This document shows, in pieces, positions 14,092 through 25,749 of a stretch of DNA of 64,000 nt. The notes beneath the pieces were generated by a model. The model did no database searches and was not told the origin of the DNA. It saw only the letters and a program-made list of their open reading frames with translations. The position numbers and the translations under genes were made by a program. The DNA is from Linepithema humile. Lineage: Eukaryota > Arthropoda > Insecta > Hymenoptera > Formicidae. Location of the stretch: contig NC_090129.1 in assembly GCF_040581485.1 (NCBI RefSeq), positions 62,001 to 126,000 on the forward strand, written 5' to 3'. Each line of letters opens with the position of its first letter. Position 1 is the first letter of the stretch.

Positions 14092-14186
14092 ACAGCGGTA
14101 AATCTAACAGCGAAAGTATCACCAAATCCATCACCGAAATCCAAACGACCTCACGCACCGTGTACCGTTTGCTTCTTCTTTTTCAG
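14092..14186 (+). CDS. Candidate alternative exon of the 4.5-10.3 kb gene
   Basis: After an acceptor (TTGTTCAG) a 95-bp open segment encodes a Ser/Thr-rich peptide beginning DSGKSNSESITKS and ending before GTAACA. Its entry phase (needs one preceding base) and exit phase (0) allow splicing from the exon ending at 9690, as an alternative to the terminal exon at 10025. Codon use is GC3-rich compared with its AT-rich surroundings, which favours coding. Against this, its 3' end is itself a strong acceptor-like pyrimidine run, and no convincing downstream exon was found. Confidence 0.4.
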
Positions 14187-14275
14187 GTAACAAAAGAAAT
14201 GTCTAATTTTGCAATCCAATATTATAGATATGTGATTGTAATACCTATTGCATCATGCATCATACGTTTATATAC

Positions 14276-15222
14276 ATACCCAGTCAGCAAAGTCTGTTCG
14301 AACAGATATTGCCAAACGTCTGCTACAAATTTTTGTCAGCAGAAAGACTGCAGATTGTATACAAAATCTGTTACATCAGATGATGATAGCAGAATATCAG
14401 CAGAAATGTTACAAAACCTGCTGACATAATTTGACAGCAGATCAGTAGCAGAAACCGAGTAGAATTTGCTCGGAATTATTACAGCAGATTGGCGGCAGAA
14501 ACCGAGCAGGACCTGCGCAACGCAGTTTGATATCAGATTGACGGCAGAAATCGAGCAGGATCTGTATAATGCAGTTTGATGTCAGATTGGCGGCAGAAAT
14601 CGAGCAAAATCTGCGCAATGCAATTTGATTGCCGCTATGCGGCGTGTTTCTTCGTATATAAACTCGTACTCAAAATTCATCTACAGTGCATATAAAGTGT
14701 GGCCAGTGGCTTAATAAAGCTTAACAGTTTAATACAATAATCTGATACAATCCCCATAAGAGATTCAGAATATTAAACTGATTTTTGAAATTGAAAATGC
14801 GCTGCGAGTTGACCCGATATTCCAGTGATTTCGAAATTTTGCCTAATAAATTTATTAAAACATAAGTATTTTTTTGTCCCAATAAAGCAAATATATATTA
14901 TATACTTTACATACCTCATTTACTACTTTTAATAAGCGAAACGAGAAATATAAAATTGTAATGAAGCATTTAAATGCCGCTATTCCATTTAAATTGTGAC
15001 GGCAGATTCTGCTCGATTTCTGCCGACAATCTGACATCAAATTATATTGCGCAGATCCTGCTCGTTTTCTGCCGCCAATCTGCTGTCAACCTATGTCGAC
15101 AGTTTCTGTCGACAGAACACGAGCTTAATGCGGACACAGATGGCACCGTATTTGCTGCCAAGTTCTGAGCGAATCTGCTCGCAAACTGCCAGCAGGCTGC
15201 TAACATTTTGTTGACTGGGTAT
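14276..15222. mobile_element. Foldback DNA element with 49-bp subterminal repeats
   Basis: The ends are inverted: ATACCCAGTCAGCAAA at the left and TTTTGTTGACTGGGTAT at the right. Just inside the left end, a 49-bp unit containing CAGATTGGCGGCAGAAA is tandemly repeated with starts at 14485, 14534 and 14583. The same unit appears in inverse orientation inside the right end (about 14998-15085). The middle is AT-rich and non-coding. This is the architecture of a non-autonomous foldback element. The target-site duplication is unclear. Confidence 0.75.
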
Positions 15223-15853
15223 ATACGCAATTTGCAAATAGCGGGTCATGAATTTCAGTACTGTGCAAGAATACAGATTTTAGGATGTTTAAAACTACAT
15301 GCGCAACAAAGTTATGAAAATTATGATAAACTGAATTCAGAAGAAAAACGTATTTGCGGGAATGCGATACATCGAACAATATATTAAGAATGAAAGAAAA
15401 CATATGCCAGGAATTTGATATATTACATTATTTCATTATATTTCATTATAACATATTGTTTCTTTACTTATAACAGAAAGTGTCACACTTTTGAGAATAA
15501 ATATGTTCATAGGTTCACAATGAAATGGAGAAAGACAAAATATCTAGTTCCGATAGACACTACAAATATCTTACTTGTCAGCCTTGTACTAGACATTTAT
15601 GACAAAATTTGCAATTATTTACTCGCCACTGTAAAATTAATATGCTGCAACTATGGAAGATATGAGCTTTGTGACAACTAGGACAACCAAATCCACTCGT
15701 TATAACCACTGTCTAGAACAGAGCGGAGATTTAATAATTGTAACGCTTGATCGATTTTCGAAATGAACACTCATTTTCCCTTTATCGCTGACATTTTAAT
15801 AATGAGCTGCTAAATGCATTTAAATAAAAACGCAAGACACTTGATGAATCTTA

Positions 15854-16002
15854 TAGCGTTTTCGATTATACAGGATTTGAACGATCCAGGGTTGATCAAT
15901 CACTATTTTACTATAAATGCAAGTCTTTCATTGGTGGAGAGGTTGCAATGACGTCATTAACCAACCCTGGGTCGTTCAAATCCTGTATAATCGAAAACGC
16001 TA
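15854..16002. mobile_element. 149-bp Harbinger-type MITE (TTA target site)
   Basis: The element is almost fully palindromic, running from TAGCGTTTTCGATTATACAG to its inverse, and is flanked on both sides by TTA. A second 149-bp copy lies at 31421-31569, flanked by TCA. A 3-bp TNA duplication is the hallmark of PIF/Harbinger (Tourist-like) insertion. Confidence 0.85.
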
Positions 16003-16014
16003 TTAATATCATAC

Positions 16015-16300
16015 CATAGATATATTATATATAGATAGAGCTTTGTGAATCTTACGCCTGCCAAGATAAAATTATCTTTTCCTCCCTCGCGCATGTGCAA
16101 TCACGCATTTATCTTCAAAAAACAGAAGTGTTTATCCATGCAGCCAAGGATATAACCTAATTTTATGTAAAAGTGCTGTATCTGCAGAGATAAATATACG
16201 AATGCACATGCGCAAAGGAGGAAAAACCGTCATTATCTTGGCAGGTGTTGCATTATAGCAAAAATGGTACAAAGCTCTATCTATATGTAATATATCTATG
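16015..16300. repeat. 286-bp palindromic MITE-like element
   Basis: The left end CATAGATATATTA with inner block GATAGAGCTTTGT is mirrored at the right, as is CCTGCCAAGATAA. GCGCATGTGC-type blocks near the centre also pair. There is no coding capacity. It sits about 300 bp beyond the opsin stop codon. Confidence 0.7.
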
Positions 16301-16606
16301 TATCATACACACTGAAGAGAGTCAAAACGTTTTGTAACCAAAACGTATGTTAACCGAGAAATAAACATATAAATACGAACACGAAAGCACGTCCAGTGTT
16401 GACCTAATAGCTCACTTTTGCTATAGAATTTAACTTCTATTACATTTCTTTTAATCATTTTTACTTGTATATTTTTGTCCGCCAACTCGTTAGAAAACAT
16501 CAATGACAAAATAGTCGAAAAAACAGTAGGCGTTTTTACCTAGAAAATCGATTAAAAGTTGCAATGAAATTCTAGCGCTGATCTAGAACAGAATCGTGAG
16601 TGAGAC

Positions 16607-19426
16607 TTAAGACGATGGGGCAGTCACAATTTCAGTTGTAGTGCTCTGTGCATCCGTAGGTGGCTTCTCTTGTAGTTCCAACCACGGTAATCGTTTCTGC
16701 AGTTCCAACCTGTAATAATTGCGTAATAATCCAATATTTCGTTTTTAGTTATTTGGACACCGGTACATATGCATATTTTTGATGTTTTTTGCAAAAATTT
16801 AATTGACTATCGATTAACAATTGCATGCATATATTAGATGTATATCATATACAAAATAAAATTAATTATTATTTGTCACTTTTGACGTCACAATCGTGAT
16901 TTTAGTTGCAGTAGCAAATCAGGCAAATCTTTTAACATATCATTGAGAATGAAAAATAATTGAATGTTCTTTACTTTTACTTTTAATGAACTTTACTTTC
17001 ATTTACCTGTATCTTGGATGGCTTATAGCGTACACGTACGGATCCAAGCAGGCCACAAATTTACACGCACACGCGGGTATCATCGTGATGCCAGGAGTTA
17101 ATAAGGCTTTGTTCCCGAAAGCACCAATCATCGCGAGAACCCCGTATGGAGTCCACGATAAAACAAAGAGGAAGCAGATTGTAATCGCAGCCTGCAAGAA
17201 ATATATTCCATGCAATCAAATCCTTTCGTTTATGCTTGATTTAGTAAATATGATGACTACAGAAGAAATTTAAATTTTATTTGTTAATAATTCAAATGTT
17301 TATTAAACAATAATTTCAATAATTGTTGGAAGAAACTCGATAGATACTGTTATGTTAAATTTTAGTTTAGAAAATAAACATTTTAATTTAATTCAAATTT
17401 ATCCTTGTAAAGGTGTAATATATAAATATTTTACATTTAAACTTCTATTTACTCACTGAACTGAAATATTGAAAAATAAATTCACATATAAGAAATTGCA
17501 CAATACCTTGGCTATACGTATTTCCGCAGTTTGAGCATTTGTGCTTGCATTGCTTCTCAGACTTTCAACGTTCATTTTCTTTGCTTGTTCACGGAGAGCT
17601 TTTTCGTGATTGATAACATGGCTGACGATTTGACTATAATAATATATGATAAGAACCATCGGTATACAATAGGAAAAGGTAAATATCGTAGCCACAAAGT
17701 ATCGTATTTCTGACGTGTCCGTCAAATAGTCAAAAGTGCAGCTTGTTAGGAAACCTTCGGGCACAAAACGACCCCAAACGTGCATCAACGGCATCAAGGC
17801 CCAAGGAATCGTATACACCCAGATGAGCACAATAAAAAGCATCACTTGGCCGCGTGATAGTTTTCCATCGAGTGGTCGAGCTATAGTACTAATTTTAATA
17901 AGATTATATATTATGTGTAATTCTATTGTATTTTATTTACAAAAAATTATTAACATTACGTAAAGGTTTCTTTCTTTAATTTTAAATCGTGAATTTAATA
18001 TGACAATTTTAGAAAACCAAACATATATTTTAAGATAAACAAAACTTTTTCTTGTATTTTTACGAATTTTTGATTTAAAAAGTAAAATGTAAGTTTTCTT
18101 AATCAAGAAAAAAAGTAAAGAAACCTAAAATTAAACCTAATTAAATTTAAAAATAACTGTTAACACTTAATTTAAATATAATATGCAAATAAAAATTTGC
18201 ATATTAAATGCAAAAAAAATACAATAATTTTTATTTTACATTTTATAGAAATAATATTATAACTTTCAAAATTTTTATCCCACATTCAAATATTTGATCA
18301 TAAAAACATTTATACATAAGAATTAAGTTTGATGAAATTAAAATCATTTTTAAAATTTGCATCTGCTATATTTGCATTACAAACATATTAAATTGAAAAA
18401 TTTTAACCAGAGCGAGAGAGAATTCAGTGATTTCAAAAATCTACTCTATTTTGCAAAAATTCTAAATAAAAAAATATTTTCTGAAAGGGTTGAGATACCT
18501 GTATCTGTCATACGCAATAGCAGCATTCGTCATGCCAGCTCCAATTCCACTGAGTGCTCCCATAAAAGCAAAGATCTGACATCCCAAATGACCCGTAGCA
18601 AATCCCGTATTGAAAGAATTGTATATAAATATAGGCGCTTTGAGCATCATGAAGAAATCACAAAATGCCAAGTTCACCACGAATAAATTCGAAGGCGTTC
18701 TCAATGATTTGGCTCTACATATAAAAATGTAAAAAAAGTGTTGATACATGATTTTAACAGCGTTGGGACAATAGTATGTGTGCCAAATTCCGACAAACAT
18801 CAAATGTACACAACAGAAAGTAAAATAATTGAATGAAATAATAGGCACTAGTTATAATTACATTAAAGAAATAGAAAAAAATTTTTGCATATTTAAAGAA
18901 AAGATGCTTAATCTTAATGGAATAGAGTTAATTATTAAGTTTTTGCCTAATTCTGTCAAGATCAAATGTTTCATTAAAACTTTTAAAACAAATTTTTTGT
19001 GTGTGTGAGTTTATTGTGCACTAATGAAGAAAAAAACTAATTTTTTTAAGTTTTTAATTTGAGAAAGTTAAATTAATAATCTTAATAATTAAAACTAATT
19101 TTAATCACTTAATCACGAGCTTTGCACAACTTAGCACATTATTATGTATTATCCGAATAGTTAAACAATCCTTATCAAAATATTGCAATATTTAAAACTT
19201 ACGAACAAAATATCCATATAACTAGCCCATTTCCAAGCAACGCGACGAAGGTAAAAAGTGTGTACACAATGGCCAACAAATAGTGAAGCGAGGGGTTGGG
19301 CTCAGAATAGATAAGCCAATGTTTCGGTATATGAACCAATTCCTCCGCAGGGACATTCCATCCTAACAATCGTGATGAACCTGTTGGTAGAATTCTCGCT
19401 TCCCAATAAACACTTCTGTTGGACAT
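16607..19426 (-). CDS. UVop: UV-sensitive opsin
   Basis: This is a visual pigment apoprotein, a Gq-coupled seven-transmembrane receptor of photoreceptor rhabdomeres that binds an 11-cis retinal-type chromophore. Five exons, 19426-19203, 18714-18499, 17888-17507, 17191-17007 and 16709-16607, sum to 1110 bp, giving 369 residues. That matches my recollection of ant UV opsin length and sequence. Retinal attaches at Lys318 (ACACKFVACLDPYVYAISHP). The DRY motif is at 144-146. Lys100 in TM2 (FFMMLKAPIF) is the residue that in insect opsins (bovine position 90) marks UV tuning. This Lys and overall similarity separate it from the blue and long-wavelength classes. No frameshift or missing key residue is seen. 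A TATA box and an Otd-like site lie upstream. Confidence 0.96.
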
Positions 19427-19474
19427 GTTGAACTACTAACTCCTCAACTTATTTCACTTATCCATATCAGTGAA

Positions 19475-19530
19475 CCTTTATACGCTTTGCCATGACTCAA
19501 ATTCGCGAAACCTTAATTCACCTTAATCCA
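19475..19530 (-). promoter_or_regulatory. Opsin core promoter: TATA box and Otd-type K50 site
   Basis: On the minus strand, TATAAA (19482-19477) lies about 50 nt before the ATG. About 40 nt further upstream is GGATTA (TAATCC on plus, 19524-19529), the binding site of Orthodenticle-class K50 homeodomains. In fly rhodopsin promoters a homeodomain palindrome (RCSI) sits just upstream of TATA, and Otd activates the fly UV opsin Rh3. Position and order agree, but the site is not a full RCSI palindrome. Confidence 0.5.
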
Positions 19531-19854
19531 GCTTAAATGGCTTCGGATGAGGATTCGACCGAGATCATCCGCAACTTGCTGATGATCAGCAGATATACGA
19601 TTCCATGTTACGTCAGTTAACTATCGAATTATTTATTAGTAGGATTCGCATTATGGCTTTATTTATTATTAATTCTTATTATTTTTTTCATAAATTTCTT
19701 TAATCAAAATAAAATATCCGACTTTATTAAATAATTTTACTTTTTAATTTTGTGTGTTTGGATAATGTTTATTATTAAATTAAAATACAAAAAAATATAT
19801 TAAATTATATATATATAATAACATATATAATAATTAATATATTAAATTATATTA

Positions 19855-20577
19855 TTAGATGTTAAACTTAATTTCCGCCGCTCACAAGTAGATAGTGCCA
19901 GCTGCAGACGAAATAAGTTTTGATGTTTGAAGTTGCTTGTCTTATAAAGGATAAACATTGGTCAATACAATTTAGTGTGCAAAGGTTGAGTATTGTGTAA
20001 ACAAAGAAATTTTTTAATCGATGAAAAATGAATCGTAATAAAGTATTTTTTCGACATGTACTTCTCCACTATTTCGACATGAAGAAAACTGCAGCTGAAA
20101 CACATCGCTTACTGTCCGAGACTTATAGTGAAGAAGCTCGATCAGAAAGAACGTGTAGAGAGTGGTTTTAACGTTTTCATAATCGACGCAAAGTGATCCT
20201 TTTGCACGACAATGCGCAACGGCATGTTGCAAAAACCGTGAAAGACACACTCTTGGAGCTCGAATGGGAAATTCTTCCACACCCAGTGTATTCTCCAGAC
20301 CTGGCTCCATCGAATTATCACCTTTTCCGATCGATGAAACACGCGCTCGGAGACACACACTTCTCCAGTTATGAAGAAGTTCAAAAGTGGGTGGATGAAT
20401 GGTTTGCTTCGAAAGATAGCGCATTTTATCGTCGCGGAATTAGTCTCCTGCCAGAAAGATGGGCAAAAGTCATAGAAAATAAGGAAAAATATTTTGATTA
20501 ATGTATTTATTTTACTCTCTTTCTAATAAATGAATTTTGTAAGACGAAAAACGGTGGAAACTAAGTTTAACACCTAA
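19855..20577 (+). mobile_element. Internally deleted mariner transposon
   Basis: The 723-bp element has inverted ends of about 26 bp (TTAGATGTTAAACTTA at the left, the inverse of TTAGGTGTTAAACTTA at the right) and is flanked by TA on both sides (19853-19854 and 20578-20579). Intact mariners are near 1.3 kb, so about 550 bp of the transposase middle is missing. It stands about 430 bp upstream of the opsin start codon. Confidence 0.9.
20028..20501 (+). pseudogene. Mariner transposase, internally deleted and inactive
   Basis: An N-terminal DNA-binding helix-turn-helix (FRHVLLHYFDMKKTAAETHR, ending TCREWF) runs in frame through a TAA at 20169-20171. It then joins directly to the C-terminal catalytic part (VILLHDNAQRH and YSPDLAPSNYHLF). 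The segment with the first catalytic Asp is gone. The second Asp (HDN) remains, but the third position, 35 residues later, is Asn instead of Asp (APSN rather than the usual APSD). The reconstructed frame has 157 sense codons against about 345 in the family. Non-functional on three counts. Confidence 0.9.
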
Positions 20578-22534
20578 TATATGTTATATTATTAAATTTA
20601 AATATAAAAGATAGCATACACATGTGTGCATGTGTACGTGTATGCTACCTTTTATATTTTGAAAATTAGTATTATTATAAATTATATATATTATTTCTAT
20701 ATTTTAGTTCGCAATACCGATGCATCAAAATCAATTGATTCGCCAATTGTCAAAAAAATACCAAAAAAATACATTTACATATTCAGACAATTCAAATATA
20801 TGAAATGTTCGAATTTTATCTGCCAAGTCTAATATACATACATATACATGTGTGTCATGATAAGAGCATGTGCAGTGTGCATAAACATCTGCAGCATAAA
20901 AAACCGAAAAGATCAGTTTTTGTCGCATGTCGCTATGTCAATTTTTCGCTGAGTTATAACGTTTTAAAAATCTGGCAGATGTATCATCTAAAAATAGACG
21001 TGGAAGCGTGCGGCACGCGGAGTGCACGGAATGCGACAACACACGGAAGAGTTATTTTTTATGCTACGGCCTAGACACCTGCTAGACATAGTACCGTTAT
21101 GGAGCATTGACCTCCAAGGAACATCGGTCGACTTCGACCCATGTCGGAATCATTCGATGCGATCAAGGGTCGATGGTACTGTCAATCTCTTTCCTAAGGG
21201 AGACACGAGAGAGTTGGAGAGAGTGCAGGAAATGCAGCAAACAAATGAAAAGCAAGAATTTAGCATATCTGAAGGCCAGAATCATTTATCTCGGGTAATT
21301 AATTTGAAAAATATCATCAATTTAATTACAAAAACAAAATTAATTCTTTCGGTACTTGGCATAACAACACGAAATAATCGCTATCAGCTCATTTAATCAG
21401 ATTTATAGGTTAAGATGACATGTAAATATGTACCTTGCAATAAACGTTATTCAGACAACGTATATATCTATCCATAATACCCTACACAAATATTTTTTGG
21501 ACTATATATCAATTTTCTGTACTGAAATTTTGTATTTTATATGTATTTTTTTAATAGATAGTGTACTATATTAAGTTCTATACATTATTAGTTCCATATT
21601 TTGTTCAAGGTGAAGGAACTAATATAGAAATACCAATGTGCTTGTGGAATGAATACCTTATTCTGTTCTGAATTCTGCTGTATGAAAAGTGTCTCAACAT
21701 GAGTTTGACAAATAAATGTTAAATTGATTGATTCAACGCCTAATTTAAGTAATCAACACTGGTATTTTATGTTTAACACAATCTCTGTTCAGAGATATGT
21801 GCTTCTTACTGATGCAACAAAGCAGGATAATCAAGGCAACTTGAAAATGTGGATTCTGTTTCAATAGTATATGAAGTTGTCGATTGTGCAAATCTTGAGT
21901 TTTGTATCCCACATACAGAGAATGCCATCAAGAATTGGAATTTGCACTGCACAAGAACACCTTTTATCTTCATCGAGCAGGAATCACTTATATTGTGCCA
22001 AGGTGCTTAGATAAAGGGCTGTGGGGCTCTTTATGAATAAAAGTAATTATAATTATCGTTATCCCATTATATAAAGCTTTCTTTGATTACTCACTTTTCC
22101 ATATGGCTTTTATTTCATTTGTATTTTCTCGCTTAATCATTTAAAGCAATCATTCAGTTTTTTTTTTGTAAATTTTTAAACCTTTATTTCCAATTTGATT
22201 ATATCCAATTTGATATTACTCTGTTGTTAATATTATATGCATTTGTATAATTTTACTAATATATATATACATATATATATTTCACAATTATAGGTGGTGA
22301 CGAATACTCTCCTAATGTACAAAACTATTGACATTGTGATAGTCAATGTTTGTCAGATCTTGTTAAGCATTTCTCAAACTATTGGAAGACCAATCTGTAA
22401 GCTGTTATTCTTATTACATTGTCTTACTTGATGAGTGCATATTATATTCTCTAACATCAATTTGTCATCCTCTTAAAAAAAAGACATGTTATCAATATTT
22501 AAATAGTAAAAATGCACCAAGTTTGTACACTTTA
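20578..22534. other. Intergenic region with an unassigned GC-richer island
   Basis: It is mostly AT-rich. A hairpin (about 20607-20660) pairs AAAAGATAGCATACAC with its inverse. From about 20990 to 21260 base composition shifts to higher G+C with scattered CpG and an open frame on plus that I do not recognise. The last few hundred bases should be FAD synthase 3' UTR; TTTATT on plus (AATAAA on minus) occurs near 22109 and 22181. Confidence 0.5.
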
Positions 22535-24573
22535 TCATACTCTGCCTTCTCTCTCGGCAGATTTATCGGTCAAAGTGTACGCTGGTAGATAAGACGAGGG
22601 ATTGTTGGAATCTTTCAACAATGGATTGCGTGTTGTAGTACTTCTCTTACCAATGCTCGTATATCCCTGATCGTACAAAGAACAATAAGGAATATTATGC
22701 TTCAACAGAAATGTCCATACTTGACTATATGACCAATTTAAAATAGGATTAACACGTATCAATTGTGGCCAGTCTGAATCAGTGGGCGTAAACGGTTGTA
22801 AATCTTCGGAAGCTGGATCGCCTTTTCTTGTACCCATGAGACTCGCTTTTAAATTACGTCTTTCTTCCAGTAACTCGAACAACGCAGATCGTATCGATCG
22901 TTGTTTTCGTATTATCTCCAAATTGTAATAACGAGAAGCCGATTCTACAAACGCTTCTACCTATACACACACACATACATAAACATATAATTTAAATAAA
23001 ATATATTTTAAGATTATATGTTATATTATTTATAATCATTAATTTTCTTACTTCTGGGAAGCAATCGTCAGTTATATACAAGCATAATAAAGATAAAATG
23101 TTGCGCGATTTCGCAACAGTAGCAGCTAAATGTAAGACTGCTGTGCAATCTTTACCGCCATTAAAACTGATGAAAATTTCATTTGAATTATATCTACAAA
23201 AAAAATAGAATTATATAAAAGTTGAAAAATATATCTATATAAAAAAACACGTTTATATTACATTATACGTATTATATATACACACACACACACATATATA
23301 TATGACAAATAGAATATATACTTGTAACATACAATTTCTTCAAAGTTAATATAGTTTTCAACTATTTATTTACACATGTATACATACCTATCGAAGCACT
23401 CGTTCAATATATCCAATGCATACTTTACATGCGTTTCATTTTTACCATTTTCCAAAATAGCATTCATTTGAAAAGAGCTAAATTTGTGGTTTGGATTTAT
23501 AATTTTTTGTACTGGCAAATAGTATAAAAGTTCATCTTTTGCTTCTGCAACTATTTCTTCAGATCCTTCCAAAGTAATTCTCGTGAAAATATGTGGTTCC
23601 GATTGGGGATAACTCCCAATTTTTACTTTACCATTCCAGCGTTTTACTTGTCTATCCAAAACATTTACTATTGATAATTCATTCAACTGTATATCTATGT
23701 ATTCAAAGTATAATGATGTGCATGCTTTCAATCGAGGAATGATTGTATCTGCAGCAGACTCAAAATATTTTGGAGAACCAGGTAATATATAAACATTTTT
23801 TACGCTTATTATTGGAAAAGTCTCTGAAATTATAATGCAATCATATATTAATACTGTGTATCTCAATGATAAAATATTTAAATAAACCTTTTTCCATACA
23901 CTGCAAATTCTTTCGTTCTAGAATTCAAAGAATATTCGATAAAGAATGTACCACATAAAATTGCCATTATTCAACCAAGATTGATAATTTGCTGACAAAC
24001 TACTTGCTAATTATTTAAAACAAAATAAAAAATATAAGTATTTAAAAAAACACGTACTTGTAGAAACAACATTGATAATCTCGCAAGAATTGGGAACAAT
24101 AGCAAGTCGTCTTATTTCAGGCTCATCAGGGATCAACTGAGTGTACATGTCAAACAATTCTTGATGTAATTCAAGTTTTAATTCGAAAGCTTTTGCTACA
24201 GCCTCATAAGTTACATCATCGTGAGTAGGCCCAACACCACCGGACGTAAATACAGCAGAATACTGTCTTGAGACACTCCTTATCTCTTTAGCGATGTCGT
24301 CCACCTGTAATAGAAAGACTTACTGTTGGATATTATATTGTACATATTGTACTTATCGAGATCATCTTTGTATCGTATTTTTGTGTAAGATAATGATAAT
24401 AAAATGATACATACAACATCAGGAACCACTATAACTCTTTGTAATCTTACTCCAGCAGCGGTTAGACGTCTCGCCAAGTACGATGTATTGGTATCAATTA
24501 TTCTCCCGCGCAAAATTTCATCTCCCACAACTATAAGGCTTGCTGTACAAGGGTGACACGTCCGTTGCAACAT
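22535..24573 (-). CDS. FLAD1: FAD synthase
   Basis: FAD synthase adenylylates FMN with ATP to make FAD, the last step of flavin cofactor synthesis. Five exons, 24573-24415, 24304-24058, 23823-23388, 23193-23052 and 22960-22535, keep frame and give 469 residues. The N-terminal molybdopterin-binding-like domain (LIVVGDEILRGRIIDTNT, then FTSGGVGPTHDDVTYEA) is followed by a PAPS-reductase-like domain with the PP-loop SFNGGKD (290-296) and the family motif YDQGYTSIG near the C-terminus. This two-domain order is the animal FLAD1 type, and all the motifs I looked for are present. The junction of exons 2 and 3 is short compared with my memory of relatives, so a small exon there cannot be excluded. 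Confidence 0.92.
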
Positions 24574-25029
24574 ATCGTTCTAAATTCTGCTCTTCACTAA
24601 TATGAAAATAAAACATAAAACCAAGAACAACTGATATCTTTCTTTTTGCTTTATCTTCTTAACGTAGATAATATGTAATCTAGAGAGAAATTTTCTCTAC
24701 TACTTGACACATATTGATGACAGTTTTCACCCTTATCTGTACTTTATGTAATATTCATACAACTTCAACAGGGACATGTCAAACATCAAAAAGTAAACCA
24801 TTATTGAAGCAAAGAAATAAAAGAGCCAAGTGATACATTTTTGCAATATTTATTATTATGAAAATTGTAACAAGTACCAGATACAAAATAATACAAACAA
24901 AGAATCATTATTTTGCACTTTGTACAAAGTAGTCTTGCAGTGTACATGTAGTTTGAAACAGATTTGAATTATACACAATTAAAATATATAATAATATATA
25001 CATAAAGCTCATCATTTTCTCTCTTCTTG

Positions 25030-25717
25030 TCAAAGTTTCATCTGTTCCACCATGGAAGTCGTTGCATCCGTTTGTGCTGGCGTCACTTTACACGCCGAAG
25101 GTTTCTTATTTAATTTGGTTGATTTTTTTTGTGTAATATTAAGTTTTGCTTTGGAATTGAACGCTTGTACGTCTTTGCGCAATTCTTCCAGTAAATGATC
25201 CACATTGGCTATTTTATCCTTGATTAATACCTTACTTCCTTTTGAGTCAAGCTAATTTCAAAAGTACAAAAATAACTACATCTTTTGTCAAGTATTTCAA
25301 GTAACGCTTTACTATTATTACATTTGGGTTCTTGTACATGCATTTAAATTTTCAACTTTTGCGAAATTCATTTAAATAAAAAACAATATTTATTTATTTA
25401 TTTATTTATATATATATACACATGTCACTTTGCTTGAGATTTTTTAAGTAGTCCAATGCGTCAAAAAATTTAGTCAACAACTTGCTTGGATTAGCTGATT
25501 TGCTTTCAGTAACAAGTATTTTCAAGAAGCAACACATAAAATGCAATCTCACAATAATTAATATTTCACGTTTTGATTCGAAATTTGTTAATGATCGATC
25601 ACTTACTTTCTTCAGATTAATGGCCACCTTCTGCGCTTTAGCTTTCAGCTTGATACTGCGAACTGTTGCCACTTTGAAAACATTTTTATTTTTGTGAGTT
25701 CCTTTGTTCTTTGCCAT
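25030..25717 (-). CDS. RBIS: Ribosomal biogenesis factor RBIS-like protein
   Basis: Two exons, 25717-25607 and 25251-25030, encode 110 residues. The N-terminus MAKNKGTHKNKNVFKVA and the later VAINLKK match the human C8orf59/RBIS pattern (MAKNK, NVFHIA, TNLKK). RBIS is a small nucleolar protein involved in large-subunit ribosome assembly. The protein is Lys-rich and basic with no membrane segment; the middle (DHLLEELRKDVQAF) is predicted helical. It starts only 32 bp after the TRMT5 stop codon on the same strand. An acceptor-like GTTACAG lies 7 nt before the ATG, so its 5' UTR is probably spliced from further upstream. The second exon is less conserved and was chosen by frame and splice sites. 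Confidence 0.78.
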
Positions 25718-25749
25718 TGTTTTCTGTAACATTATCATTTACAAATAAA

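Noticed and set aside
15415..15681. 88-codon plus-strand frame
   Set aside because: AT-rich, biased toward Tyr/Ile/Phe, with no motif or splice partner.
23885..23960. Possible 13-bp micro-exon in the FAD synthase intron (between GCAG and GTTT)
   Set aside because: Including it breaks the frame with exon 3, while direct joining of exons 2 and 3 keeps it.
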